This document shows positions 18,065-26,513 of a DNA stretch of 35,985 nucleotides, in pieces. The notes under the pieces were generated by a model. It was not told the origin of the DNA and did not search any database. It saw only the letters and a list, made by a program, of their open reading frames with translations. Source of the stretch: an uncultured Bacteroidota bacterium (GTDB taxonomy: Bacteria; Bacteroidota; Bacteroidia; Flavobacteriales; Flavobacteriaceae). Positions within the stretch are counted from its first letter, which is position 1; every line of letters begins with the position of its first letter. The translations under genes were made by a program, and so were the position numbers. The stretch is from NCBI GenBank assembly GCA_902515395.1, contig CABXUL010000014.1, forward strand, positions 1 through 35,985, read 5' to 3'.

Positions 18065-20125
18065 TTACTTAGGGCTGTATATTGCTTTTGCATTTTTGTA
18101 AATTTCATTTTTATCAAATGTCATTTTTTTTGTCTTTTGGCTAGCGAATTGTTCCATTTGATCATTAAAATGTTTAGATTTTGTATCATCAGAACTTCCG
18201 TATGAGATTATAGATTCAATTTCAACCCCCTTTGGAGTAAATTTTACCAACTCTATGTATGACTCTCCACTAACAACTTTTCGCATACCTTCCTTGTAGG
18301 GAGCTGAACCAATTGAAGATATTATGTCAGGTAGACCAAAAATTGATAATTCTTTATCTCCTCTGACTAATTTTTGAAAACTACCAAGTTTTATTTTAGT
18401 TGTACCAAAATACTTTTCCATGTGCTCTAATGCCTCAATCAGTGCCTTATTTAAGACAGAAGTTGTAAATATTTTAGGATCTGGGAGCTTATTGTAGTGT
18501 TTTCTTAGTTTACTGTATAATACTGCATATGATCCAGCTCCGTAGGAGTCTGCTGAAGCAACTCTGTCCCAAGATTGAATTGATTTTAAAATATTTTTAA
18601 CGCTGGGGTAATCTGATGGACGCATTAAAAATAAAGAGTCGATATTCATCCAGCTGTAGTTAAATGGATTTGGGAATTGTTTGTCGAATTTAATTCTTTT
18701 GAAATCTTTGTAATCTAATCTAGGATATTGATCAATGAGTTTTTTTAGTCTTATTGAACGATTATTATCGTATTGTTCAAACCCCATATTTTCTGAGAAC
18801 TTATTTTTTTGTGGGTTTTCAATAGAATCAGTTGATTTAAAAGGAGAGTGGTTAGCATTATAAAAATATCCAGATTTTGGCTGAATGACCTGAGGTAATT
18901 CTTCAATGTCATAGGTAGAGTTCCAAAGTGTTTTTTTGGTATTCCCTGGAACCACATTTGCCCAGTCATAACCCTCTGCTCTTTTAGGAATCAACCCATT
19001 TGAAATATAAAAAATTGTATCATTTTTATCAGCATAGCCGATATTATACCCGGGCAATCCTTTCATTTTTAATATATTGTAAAATTCTGTAAAACTTTTA
19101 GCTTTATTCATTCTCCACCATTGTTCTAGTGCTTTAATTTCAAAAAGTGACGGAGTTCTAACTGAATAAAATCCAGACTCGTTTTTTAGCGTTGGACCAT
19201 AAATGCTTTCAAAATATCTTTTACTTATTTTAATTGGAATACCTAATATTTTGACTATTAGCCTAGCTCGGTGTTTTTTAAGCTTAAGGAATTCCTCATC
19301 AACACGATAATATCTTTTTTTTGTAGGATGCATTTCTAGAGCAAAAACATCTGTTTTGTCTGGTATATTTACTGTATGTGCCCATGCAATGTTTCTATTA
19401 GCTCCAATAAGAACATTTGGACTTCCAGCAAATAAAGCACCTATAATGTCTGTTCCTTCTTCACTGTTTAAATGGACTTCATACCATGAAGTAGGACCAT
19501 CCAAGGGCTGATGAGTGTTAATTGCTAGATAAGTATTGCCATTCTTGGTCTTAGAGCTATTAAATGCAAAAGTATTAGAACCTTTAACTTCATCATTTAC
19601 AGGCTTGTAATTAATCTTGTTCTTTAATATTTTTTTTACCCAATAATCACCCTTAGATGAAACAAATAGCTGGAGCTGACCGTATAGAAAAAGACTTTTG
19701 GTATTTATTGGGAATAACTTTTTACTTAGAACCTGTTCTGGATGAAGCTCTGCAAAACGATTTATTCCCTCACAGTAAGCCTCTATTATTGCCTTGTATT
19801 CGTCACTAATATCTGAAAGGTACTTCTCTTCATAAAGCCTATCGCTACCTATAAATTGAGAAATGAAGTCTATTCCCAAGGCTTTTTTTCCTTCAACATC
19901 ACTAAGTAATGAATTTCCAGCTAGGTATCCTTGCTGAATGGTTTTAAAATCATCCTCAGCATGAGCCCAAGCAAGTCCATAAGCTAATTCAGCATCGGTT
20001 TTTGAAAAAATATGTGGCACACCATAATTATCTCTGACAATATCAATATTGTTTGGATTGATTTGGGCACAAACAATAAACCCAATCATATTAATTAAAC
20101 CACAAAACCAGAATGGAAACCTCAT
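18065..20125 (-). CDS. Penicillin acylase family (S45) Ntn hydrolase
   Basis: A 686-residue secreted precursor of the penicillin/aculeacin/acyl-homoserine-lactone acylase family. The signal peptide is about residues 1-20 (ending FIVCAQ). The alpha-chain begins with IDIVRDNYGVPHIF and has YGLAWAHAEDDF. The predicted self-cleavage site is Gly182/Ser183 in KGSNTFAF, where Ser183 would become the N-terminal nucleophile of the beta-chain after loss of the spacer. The oxyanion-type segment GANRNIAWAHTVN follows. These enzymes hydrolyse amide bonds between acyl chains and amines; the natural substrate cannot be read from sequence (N-acyl lactones, acyl peptides and siderophores are all possible). 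It is third in a leftward cluster after a Kazal protein and a 45-residue membrane protein. Confidence 0.9.
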   Translation of the reverse strand: MRFPFWFCGLINMIGFIVCAQINPNNIDIVRDNYGVPHIFSKTDAELAYGLAWAHAEDDFKTIQQGYLAGNSLLSDVEGKKALGIDFISQFIGSDRLYEEKYLSDISDEYKAIIEAYCEGINRFAELHPEQVLSKKLFPINTKSLFLYGQLQLFVSSKGDYWVKKILKNKINYKPVNDEVKGSNTFAFNSSKTKNGNTYLAINTHQPLDGPTSWYEVHLNSEEGTDIIGALFAGSPNVLIGANRNIAWAHTVNIPDKTDVFALEMHPTKKRYYRVDEEFLKLKKHRARLIVKILGIPIKISKRYFESIYGPTLKNESGFYSVRTPSLFEIKALEQWWRMNKAKSFTEFYNILKMKGLPGYNIGYADKNDTIFYISNGLIPKRAEGYDWANVVPGNTKKTLWNSTYDIEELPQVIQPKSGYFYNANHSPFKSTDSIENPQKNKFSENMGFEQYDNNRSIRLKKLIDQYPRLDYKDFKRIKFDKQFPNPFNYSWMNIDSLFLMRPSDYPSVKNILKSIQSWDRVASADSYGAGSYAVLYSKLRKHYNKLPDPKIFTTSVLNKALIEALEHMEKYFGTTKIKLGSFQKLVRGDKELSIFGLPDIISSIGSAPYKEGMRKVVSGESYIELVKFTPKGVEIESIISYGSSDDTKSKHFNDQMEQFASQKTKKMTFDKNEIYKNAKAIYSPK

Positions 20126-20136
20126 ATTAAATCAAT

Positions 20137-20274
20137 TTATTTTTTATTTCTAAAGTTAATAAACCCAAAAGGGATTAAAAGAAATAGAAACCAAATTTTT
20201 GTTAAGTAAGTCACTAGTATAGAAATCAAAAAAAACGTTAATGGCCAAAACCACTTATTATTTTTGTCAATCAT
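20137..20274 (-). CDS. Small two-helix or hairpin membrane protein (45 aa)
   Basis: A 45-residue protein whose ATG at 20274 lies one base after the stop codon of the upstream Kazal gene, pointing to translational coupling. Longer versions of this frame run back into the Kazal coding sequence and are less likely. The sequence is a short charged start (MIDKNNK) followed by two hydrophobic stretches, WFWPLTFFLISILVTYL and IWFLFLLIPFGFI, and a basic end (NFRNKK). I do not recognise a family. It ends 11 nt before the acylase start, so it sits inside one leftward transcript. Confidence 0.55.
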   Translation of the reverse strand: MIDKNNKWFWPLTFFLISILVTYLTKIWFLFLLIPFGFINFRNKK

Positions 20275-20275
20275 T

Positions 20276-20500
20276 TTAATTTTTTTCACATTTTCCTGAA
20301 GTCCATTCAATAACACCATTTATTTGTGCAAAACAAGTATTGGAATATGTTTTAAGGTCACATCCACATACAGGTTGATAAATTTCAATACAGAATTGGT
20401 CTAGTTTTATTTTTTCTGTATCAATACAATTACTTGCCTCTTGCTCATTATTACAATAAGTTAAGATGATTAGTGTTAAAGCAAAAAAGATGTATTTCAT
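20276..20500 (-). CDS. Kazal-type serine protease inhibitor-like secreted protein
   Basis: A 74-residue exported protein with one Kazal-like domain. A hydrophobic signal (residues 3-15) ends at Cys16. That residue may be lipidated, although tyrosine at -1 makes the lipobox atypical. The mature part has six cysteines (25, 37, 45, 47, 56, 71) in the bacterial Kazal pattern, with YQPVCGCDLKTYSNTC at residues 41-56 and a closing WTSGKC. Classical Kazal domains block serine proteases with a convex loop. Whether this protein inhibits anything is not known; such proteins may protect the cell surface from proteases. It is the first gene of a probable leftward operon with a small membrane protein and an acylase. 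Confidence 0.82.
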   Translation of the reverse strand: MKYIFFALTLIILTYCNNEQEASNCIDTEKIKLDQFCIEIYQPVCGCDLKTYSNTCFAQINGVIEWTSGKCEKN

Positions 20501-20510
20501 TTTAAATAAT

Positions 20511-20518
20511 CAAAGATA
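20511..20518 (-). promoter_or_regulatory. Candidate -7 promoter box for the Kazal/acylase cluster
   Basis: Read on the minus strand the bases are TATCTTTG, a match to the Bacteroidota TANNTTTG box, about 11 nt before the Kazal ATG at 20500. No TTTG was found 19-21 nt further upstream and the resulting leader would be only a few bases, so this is tentative. Confidence 0.3.
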
Positions 20519-20630
20519 ATTGAAAGATGAAACCTTTTATGTTTTTTATAGTCTAATTAGAAATTTCAAAATAACATTAATAATTTTACACTTAAATACT
20601 TCATAGTTTTAATAAAAACATGTATAATCT

Positions 20631-22127
20631 ATGCTTAAATATCAATTAGTTTTATTTCTACTGATTTTATCTTGTTCTGAAAAAAATATTAAGCCAAATT
20701 TGGTTTTTATTTTAACTGATGAGCAGCGTTATGATACTTCAATTCATTATGGAAATGATAAGATTATAACCCCTAACTTGAATAAACTGGGTGACGAAGC
20801 TGTTGTTTTTGAAAATGCGTATGTAGTTCAGCCTGTTTGTTCTCCTAATAGATCATCAATAATGACAGGATTATATCCACATCAAACAGGAGTTACTCAA
20901 AACAAAATACCCTTAAGTGAAGATATCGCTACCTTCCCTCAGCTTTTAGGGAAACATTCATATGAAACTGCTTATATTGGAAAGTGGCATTTAGGAAAAG
21001 AGTTAGATCCATCTCATGGTTTTAATCAAGTGATAAGTATGGAGGATGGGTATCACTGGAAGGAAGATGCTGAAGCTGGAATCACTATTCGATACAGTGA
21101 CTATCATAAATGGTTAATTGAAAAGGGTTATAAACCTGATTCAAAAAAAAGAGGAACCTTCTCAAGAAATTTTTGTACTAACCTTCCATATGAGCATACT
21201 AAATCGAGTTTTATTGACAATAAAGCAATTGAATTTATTGATGTAAATAAAGACAATCAATTTATTCTTTATTTAGGTTTTTTAGAGCCTCACACTCCTG
21301 TTAACGGTCCATTTAATGATTTGCATGACATAAATGATATTGAGCTTGACAATACATATGGAAAATTTGTGCCAAAAAATGAACCTTTAAGAAATAAAAT
21401 TATCAGAATTAATGAAACATCTGGGGGTGTTAAGCTTTCATTAAAAAACGAAACTTCAATTTTAAAGGAACAGATGAAGAAATATTGGGGCCTTGTCCAC
21501 CAAGTAGATTTATCAGTTGGTAAAATATTAATGAAATTGGAATCCTTGGGACTTGATAAAAACACAATAGTTGTTTTTACAAGTGAACATGGTAGAATGA
21601 TGGGTAAATTTGGTATTTCTCCAAAAAGATTCATGTATGAAGCATCGTCAAGAATCCCATTAATTATAAAAGCTCCAGGCTATAAGCCTAAAAAAGTTAC
21701 TTATCCTGTAAGTCAAATCGATATTGTCCCAACATTGCTTAAATATTTTGGTAAATCAATACCTGATTTTCTTCCAGGAAAAAGTTTATTTGATTTTATT
21801 CCAGGTGATGTTTTCATAGAATGGAATTCAGACTTTTCGAAAGATGGCAAACCAACTAATGGCAAAAATTACGATGATTGTCCAGTAGATCCAAATGATT
21901 GTACGAAAGCTATGATGCAAAATATTAGGACTATTGTAACACCAGAAAGATTAAAACTCAGTTTAAGCGCTAAAGATTTTGATTTATCCGAGTTATATGA
22001 TTTAAAAAAAGACCCTAAAGAAATAAATAACCTTTATTACAATCCAATTTATAGGGATTCAATAAGTTATTTAAAGGGAAAGATTTTGAATTGGCAAGAA
22101 AAAGTAAATGACGATTTAACGTTATAG
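20631..22127 (+). CDS. Sulfatase (S1 family, formylglycine type), lipoprotein
   Basis: A 498-residue type I sulfatase that hydrolyses sulfate esters, usually from sulfated glycans in marine bacteria. The lipoprotein signal LLILSC places Cys15 at the mature N-terminus, so it is anchored to a membrane and probably exported. The metal-binding start is NLVFILTDEQR. The maturation motif is Cys70 in CSPNRSSIMTG (CxPxR), the cysteine converted to formylglycine. It is followed by YIGKWHLGK (about residues 114-122), an EPHTPV segment and TSEHGRMMGK, with typical active-site His/Lys residues. The maturing enzyme is not encoded in the window. The CBM9/DUF5916 gene starts 14 nt downstream, so the two are co-transcribed. 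Its glycan substrate is not assignable by eye. Confidence 0.92.
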   Translation: MLKYQLVLFLLILSCSEKNIKPNLVFILTDEQRYDTSIHYGNDKIITPNLNKLGDEAVVFENAYVVQPVCSPNRSSIMTGLYPHQTGVTQNKIPLSEDIATFPQLLGKHSYETAYIGKWHLGKELDPSHGFNQVISMEDGYHWKEDAEAGITIRYSDYHKWLIEKGYKPDSKKRGTFSRNFCTNLPYEHTKSSFIDNKAIEFIDVNKDNQFILYLGFLEPHTPVNGPFNDLHDINDIELDNTYGKFVPKNEPLRNKIIRINETSGGVKLSLKNETSILKEQMKKYWGLVHQVDLSVGKILMKLESLGLDKNTIVVFTSEHGRMMGKFGISPKRFMYEASSRIPLIIKAPGYKPKKVTYPVSQIDIVPTLLKYFGKSIPDFLPGKSLFDFIPGDVFIEWNSDFSKDGKPTNGKNYDDCPVDPNDCTKAMMQNIRTIVTPERLKLSLSAKDFDLSELYDLKKDPKEINNLYYNPIYRDSISYLKGKILNWQEKVNDDLTL

Positions 22128-22141
22128 TAATTTAAAAACCC

Positions 22142-24373
22142 TTGAAATCTTTTAATTTTAAAATTTTAATTTTTTTATTCATTTTAAGCAAGGGTCTTGT
22201 CTCTCAGGAGCTTTTTTCAGTAAATAAAATTGACCATAGTGAAATTCAAATTGATGGTTTTTTAAGTGAAAATGTATGGTCCAATACAAAGGTGCTTCCG
22301 ATAGGATTTGAAGTTGAGCCAGCAAATAATAAGCCATCTAAGAGAGAAACCTTTGTCTATGTTTTATACTCAAGTAAGGCAATATTTATTGCTTATCATG
22401 CCTTTGATGAGCCAAAAAATCTGAGAGCTTCTGTTAGATCTAGAGATCAAAGAGGTTTCTGGAGTGATGACGCAATTGTTGTTCATATTGACACATTTAG
22501 GGATGCCAGAAGTAATGTTTCTTTAGCAGTTAATCCATTGGGCAGTCAATTCGATTTTTTGTATGAAAATTTTGGCCCTAGAGCCACATTTAATACTAAT
22601 TTCAACATAAACTATGAATCTGCCGGAAGAATAACCGATAATGGATATATAGTGGAAATGAAAATTCCATTTTCAGAATTAGCCTTTGATAATAATACTG
22701 ATCAAATATGGAATATGAGATTCAGAAGAAGGTATTACTCAGGAGGTATTCTTCATGAGAATAGTAGCCAAAAAATTGATAGAGATAATTTATGTTTGAT
22801 TTGTCAAACAACTGATCCTTTTGAGTTTAAAGATATTGAAATTGAAAAAAGAAATGAGATATTACCATATATATTCTCTTCATTTTCAGGTGAAAAATCA
22901 AATCCTAGTGAAAAAATTAAATACGGAAAATCATCTAACAGGTTTGGTTTAGGTTTAAATTTTGACTTGACTAAAAACTCATCCCTTCAGATGGCATTGA
23001 ATCCAGATTTCTCACAAGTTGAGGCTGATATTAGCTTAATTGATGTTAATTCCCCTGTTTCACTTCAATATCCTGAGAGAAGACCATTTTTTAATAGAGG
23101 AATGGATATAGTAAACTTTAATCAAGATATCTTTTATTCAAGGTCAATTTCTGATCCAATTTTTGCATCAAAGCTTCTAACTCAAAAAAAAGAATCCAGA
23201 TTTTTTATTTTGACCGCTTTAGATAAACATACGAATTACTTGGTTGGAGGTGAAGATAAGTCAGTAGGGGGAGATTTAGATGAATCGTATTCGACATTAA
23301 TTAGATATCAAAAAATTTTAAAAAAATCAAGAATTGGATTTGTTAGTTCCAATAGGATTTATCGAGATAAAGGTTTTGGAAGTTTATTTGGCCTAGACGG
23401 GTTGATAGATATAGGTAACACTTGGAGAATATTATTTGAATTTTTTAAAAATTATAATTTAGAGCCTATTTCTAATTCCATTGATAAAGAAGATAATCGA
23501 TATGGAAGAACATTAAATTTAGATGGGGAAGGATTTCAGGGCCATTCCGCTTTTTTTACTATTTCTAGGAATACAGAACATTTTAAAAATGTATTAGAGT
23601 ACCGAGAGTTGTCCCCAAATCATCAATCAGATCTTGGAATTATTACTCGTAATAATCAAAAGCATATTTCATTTACCAACACATATAACAATATTATTAA
23701 TCGAAAATTTGTTCGTGAATTCGAATTTTCTACCGATTTGGATATTCGAAAAAACTTCAGTAATCAATTAAATTTAATTTCAATCAATTTTGCTGGTGAA
23801 GCATCCTTTTATTGGAATTCATCAATTTCATATAACTATGATCTTGATACTTTTTATAATTATTTAGGATATGATTTTAAAAACCTTGGTTTACATGAAT
23901 TAAAGCTGAGAACATCACCAAGTGAATTAATAAATTTTAGGGCTGAATTTGAATGGGGAAAAGATTTATCATATAACGAAACAATACCTATGCCTGGAAA
24001 ACTTATCTCTACAAGTTTTAGTCTAAGGTTTCAGCTTAGTAATAATTTAAGCATGACTCCCTCATACAGATCCTCGAAATTAAAAAAATCTAGTGATGAA
24101 TACTATTTTAATGGTTCGATCTCTCGTCTTAGGTTTAACTATCAATTCAATAATTTTTTAAATATCAGATTAATAGCTGAAAACAATTCATTCAATGAGA
24201 AGTTTTTTATTCAGCCCTTAATACAGTGGAATCCAAATCCTTCGACTATATTTTACTTTGGAGGAAACCAAAGAACAGTTGATTTTGTTGATAATGAATT
24301 TAGTAGACCTGAATTACTTGATTTTAATCGCTCTCAGTTCTTTTTAAAATTTCAATACTTGATTGGTATTTAA
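22142..24373 (+). CDS. CBM9-like/DUF5916 outer-membrane beta-barrel protein
   Basis: A 743-residue exported protein with signal peptide MKSFNFKILIFLFILSKGLVSQ. Residues ~25-210 are a carbohydrate-binding-module-9-like domain (IQIDGFLSENVWSNT, IFIAYHAFDEPKNLRA, DDAIVVHIDTF). The remainder is DUF5916, an alternating-strand region resembling an outer-membrane barrel (NPDFSQVEADISLIDVNSP, YPERRPFFNRG). Start is TTG at 22142: an in-frame TAA at 22133-22135 and the lack of an earlier ATG leave no alternative that keeps the signal peptide. It is co-transcribed with the sulfatase. Function is unknown; binding or passage of a sulfated carbohydrate is inferred only from its partner. The 3' end overlaps the convergent GMC gene by 4 nt. 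Confidence 0.85.
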   Translation: MKSFNFKILIFLFILSKGLVSQELFSVNKIDHSEIQIDGFLSENVWSNTKVLPIGFEVEPANNKPSKRETFVYVLYSSKAIFIAYHAFDEPKNLRASVRSRDQRGFWSDDAIVVHIDTFRDARSNVSLAVNPLGSQFDFLYENFGPRATFNTNFNINYESAGRITDNGYIVEMKIPFSELAFDNNTDQIWNMRFRRRYYSGGILHENSSQKIDRDNLCLICQTTDPFEFKDIEIEKRNEILPYIFSSFSGEKSNPSEKIKYGKSSNRFGLGLNFDLTKNSSLQMALNPDFSQVEADISLIDVNSPVSLQYPERRPFFNRGMDIVNFNQDIFYSRSISDPIFASKLLTQKKESRFFILTALDKHTNYLVGGEDKSVGGDLDESYSTLIRYQKILKKSRIGFVSSNRIYRDKGFGSLFGLDGLIDIGNTWRILFEFFKNYNLEPISNSIDKEDNRYGRTLNLDGEGFQGHSAFFTISRNTEHFKNVLEYRELSPNHQSDLGIITRNNQKHISFTNTYNNIINRKFVREFEFSTDLDIRKNFSNQLNLISINFAGEASFYWNSSISYNYDLDTFYNYLGYDFKNLGLHELKLRTSPSELINFRAEFEWGKDLSYNETIPMPGKLISTSFSLRFQLSNNLSMTPSYRSSKLKKSSDEYYFNGSISRLRFNYQFNNFLNIRLIAENNSFNEKFFIQPLIQWNPNPSTIFYFGGNQRTVDFVDNEFSRPELLDFNRSQFFLKFQYLIGI

Positions 24374-26076
24374 AAGTTCATACGCTTTAATTCTTTAACA
24401 GCATGATTTACCGCCCTAGCTGTAAGAGCCATGTAAGTTAGTGAAGGGTTTTGATTTGCAGCTGATGTCATACATGCTCCATCGGTAACAAAAACATTTT
24501 TAACTGTGTGGATTTGATTAAATTTATTTAGAACCGAAGTTTTTGGATCATGACCCATTCTCGCAGTTCCCATTTCATGAATTCCTTTTCCAATAGGTGC
24601 ATTAGAATCGTTGATTGTGACATCTCTAAAACCTGTAGCTTCAAGCATTTCTGCAGCCTGAATCTTCCAATCCTCTTTCATCTTTTTTTCGTTTTCTTTA
24701 AACTCGGCATCAAGAGTAATTTTAGGTAAACCAAATTGATCTAGCTTATTATAGTTTAGTGTCATTTTATTTTCGTGATAGGGGAGCACCTCTCCAAAAC
24801 CTCCCATACCAATTCTCCAATCACCAGCTTGTGTAATTCTATCTTTAAAATTCTCTCCATAAGACAATTCAGCAATACTTTCAGACCAATAAGTCCTACT
24901 GGCTCCTCCTTGATATCCGTAACCTCTTAAAAAATTTACCTTTTTAGAGTTTTTGTCTATATTTCTAAATCGCGGAATATAAAAACCGTTGGGTCTTCTC
25001 CCAGTATAATATTTATCATGAAATCCATCAAAAGAACCACTAGCACCACTACCTAACTGATGGTCCATTATGTTATGACCCAATTCTCCAGAATCGTTAC
25101 CCATACCGCTTGGAAAACGATTACTTTTTGATTGCATTAAAATTGAAGAGGATGCAATTGCTGATGCACACAAGAAAATAATTTTTGAATGAAACTCTAA
25201 AACCTCTTTAGTTAACCTATCAATAACTCTAACTCCAGTAGCTTTTTTTGTTTCAGCGTCATAAATAATTTCTGAAACCAAGGAGTTAGGTCTAAGCGTT
25301 AAATTTCCTGTCGATTCAGCTACGGGTAGTGTTGAGGAATTAGAACTAAAATACGCTCCATAAGGACATCCTCTTCCACAACGGTTCCGATGCTGGCAAG
25401 TTGATCGACCTGCACCAGGTTTTGTACCTGCAGTAATATGAGCTACACGTCCAATAGTTAAAAGTCGGTCATTATATTTTTTAGAAATACCCTCTTTGAG
25501 GTGGCTTTCAACACAGTTAAGTTCCATTGGCGGAAGAAATACACTATCTGGAAGGTGTGGTATGTTCAATGATTCTCCACTAACACCAATAAATTTTTCG
25601 ACATGAGAGTACCAGGGAGCTATGTCTTTGTACCTAATCGGCCAATCTACTCCGTAACCATCTTTTAAATTAGCCTTAAAGTCCAAATCACTCCAACGAT
25701 AGGTTTGCTTTCCCCAAATCAATGATCTACCACCGACCTGAGTTCCACGAATCCAATCAAAGGGTTTCACTTCATCATAGTCATACTCGGAATCTTTATT
25801 GTAAAAAGGACGTGTAGTTTCATCAAACCCCCACCTCTTTTGTTTGTCATAGTGTTTGTCTTTAATTTCTCTAGGTGTTTGTAAATTATTGGGTAAATCC
25901 CATGGATCAAGGTGCATAGCTGGGTAATCTTCTATATGTTTTACCATTCTTCCCCGTTCTAAAACTAATGTTTTTAATCCTGCTTCACAAAGTTCTTTAG
26001 CGGCCCAACCTCCACTTATACCCGAGCCTACAACTATTGCATCGTATTGATTTTCATTATAATTATTAATAAACAT
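24370..26076 (-). CDS. GMC family FAD-dependent oxidoreductase
   Basis: A 568-residue glucose-methanol-choline oxidoreductase, of the type often found in periplasmic sugar or alcohol oxidation. The FAD Rossmann motif VVGSGISGGWAAKEL is at about residues 16-30. GGRSLIWGKQTYRWS is the second GMC signature region, and the C-terminal catalytic region has HEMGTARMG and NQNPSLTYMALTARA (His and Asn active-site positions). A cysteine-rich segment, CQHRNRCGRGCPYG near residue 228, is typical of the gluconate-dehydrogenase-large-subunit branch. There is no signal peptide of its own; relatives travel with a Tat-exported small subunit (gluconate 2-dehydrogenase subunit 3), but no such gene is adjacent. 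The substrate is unknown. It is convergent with, and overlaps by 4 nt, the CBM9/DUF5916 gene. Confidence 0.9.
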   Translation of the reverse strand: MFINNYNENQYDAIVVGSGISGGWAAKELCEAGLKTLVLERGRMVKHIEDYPAMHLDPWDLPNNLQTPREIKDKHYDKQKRWGFDETTRPFYNKDSEYDYDEVKPFDWIRGTQVGGRSLIWGKQTYRWSDLDFKANLKDGYGVDWPIRYKDIAPWYSHVEKFIGVSGESLNIPHLPDSVFLPPMELNCVESHLKEGISKKYNDRLLTIGRVAHITAGTKPGAGRSTCQHRNRCGRGCPYGAYFSSNSSTLPVAESTGNLTLRPNSLVSEIIYDAETKKATGVRVIDRLTKEVLEFHSKIIFLCASAIASSSILMQSKSNRFPSGMGNDSGELGHNIMDHQLGSGASGSFDGFHDKYYTGRRPNGFYIPRFRNIDKNSKKVNFLRGYGYQGGASRTYWSESIAELSYGENFKDRITQAGDWRIGMGGFGEVLPYHENKMTLNYNKLDQFGLPKITLDAEFKENEKKMKEDWKIQAAEMLEATGFRDVTINDSNAPIGKGIHEMGTARMGHDPKTSVLNKFNQIHTVKNVFVTDGACMTSAANQNPSLTYMALTARAVNHAVKELKRMNF

Positions 26077-26175
26077 TTGCTTTGATTCTATTGATAAAAC
26101 AATTTAAATAAATATTTTTCGATACAGTAAATTTAAATAGAGAAAATCATTTAATGTTTTTTTTATAAAAAAAAC

Positions 26176-26183
26176 TAATTTTG
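26176..26183 (+). promoter_or_regulatory. Candidate -7 promoter box for the small ORFs and START-like gene
   Basis: TAATTTTG matches TANNTTTG. A degenerate TTTA lies about 22 nt upstream in place of the -33 TTTG. Initiation near 26190 would give a transcript covering the 25-aa ORF at 26210, the 40-aa ORF at 26349 and possibly the START-like gene at 26514. Confidence 0.35.
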
Positions 26184-26209
26184 CTTACAGATGTTTCTAA
26201 TTTAATAAG

Positions 26210-26287
26210 ATGCCTAGAGTTGGAATAATACTTACAATAATTATTTATTTGTTTATGTTAATTTGCATCCTTTTGATGCCGGATTAG
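26210..26287 (+). CDS. Possible 25-aa hydrophobic micropeptide or remnant of a small membrane protein
   Basis: ATG at 26210 opens a 25-codon frame (MPRVGIILTIIIYLFMLICI and a short tail) that would form one transmembrane helix. Shifting to another frame near 26260 allows the reading to continue as HPFDAGLVNLLFSLGFIICN to a stop at 26341-26343, also membrane-like. It may therefore be a broken 40-50 residue protein rather than an intact micropeptide. Chance hydrophobic ORFs are frequent in AT-rich DNA; support is limited to position behind a promoter-like box. Confidence 0.25.
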   Translation: MPRVGIILTIIIYLFMLICILLMPD

Positions 26288-26348
26288 TCAATTTATTATT
26301 TTCTTTAGGTTTTATAATTTGTAATAATTGTTTTGAGATTTAATTTTA

Positions 26349-26471
26349 ATGAATTTGAAGGAAAAATTTGAGAAATTTTTGGATGAATGTGCGAGGCAAT
26401 TAGGTGGATATAAAGCTCTTGTTGTCGTTGCCTTGTTTATCGGATATATTTTAGGCTCTATCCTTAATTAA
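26349..26471 (+). CDS. Small single-helix membrane protein (40 aa)
   Basis: A 40-residue frame starting with ATG at 26349 and ending with TAA at 26469-26471. Its architecture looks designed: a charged amphipathic N-terminal segment (MNLKEKFEKFLDECARQLGG) followed by one transmembrane helix (YKALVVVALFIGYILGSILN). Charge placement predicts a cytoplasmic N-terminal helix. I recognise no named family. It lies 42 nt before the START-like gene on the same strand and could be co-transcribed with it. Confidence 0.55.
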   Translation: MNLKEKFEKFLDECARQLGGYKALVVVALFIGYILGSILN

Positions 26472-26513
26472 TCGCCTTTTTTTTATTTAATTTTATAAAA
26501 AAATACACTTATT

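Larger units (their letters stand above)
26077..26348. other. AT-rich intergenic stretch with one candidate promoter and short hydrophobic reading frames
   Basis: This gap upstream of the leftward GMC gene and the rightward START-like gene contains a candidate -7 promoter box at 26176-26183, a 25-codon hydrophobic ORF from 26210, and an overlapping second-frame stretch to 26343 that also looks membrane-like. No tRNA, no strong hairpin and no clear promoter for the GMC gene were seen. Bases 26077-26175 show nothing I can name. Confidence 0.5.

Noticed and set aside
20552-20561. 10-bp perfect palindrome TCTAATTAGA upstream of the sulfatase as an operator
   Set aside because: Short AT-rich palindromes are expected by chance and there is no second copy or associated regulator gene.
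21290-21634. 114-codon minus-strand frame
   Set aside because: Antisense shadow of the sulfatase; no recognisable motif or promoter.
26455-26486. Terminator after the 40-aa gene (GGC...GCC before a T run)
   Set aside because: Only a 3-bp stem with a 17-nt loop could be formed; too weak to call.
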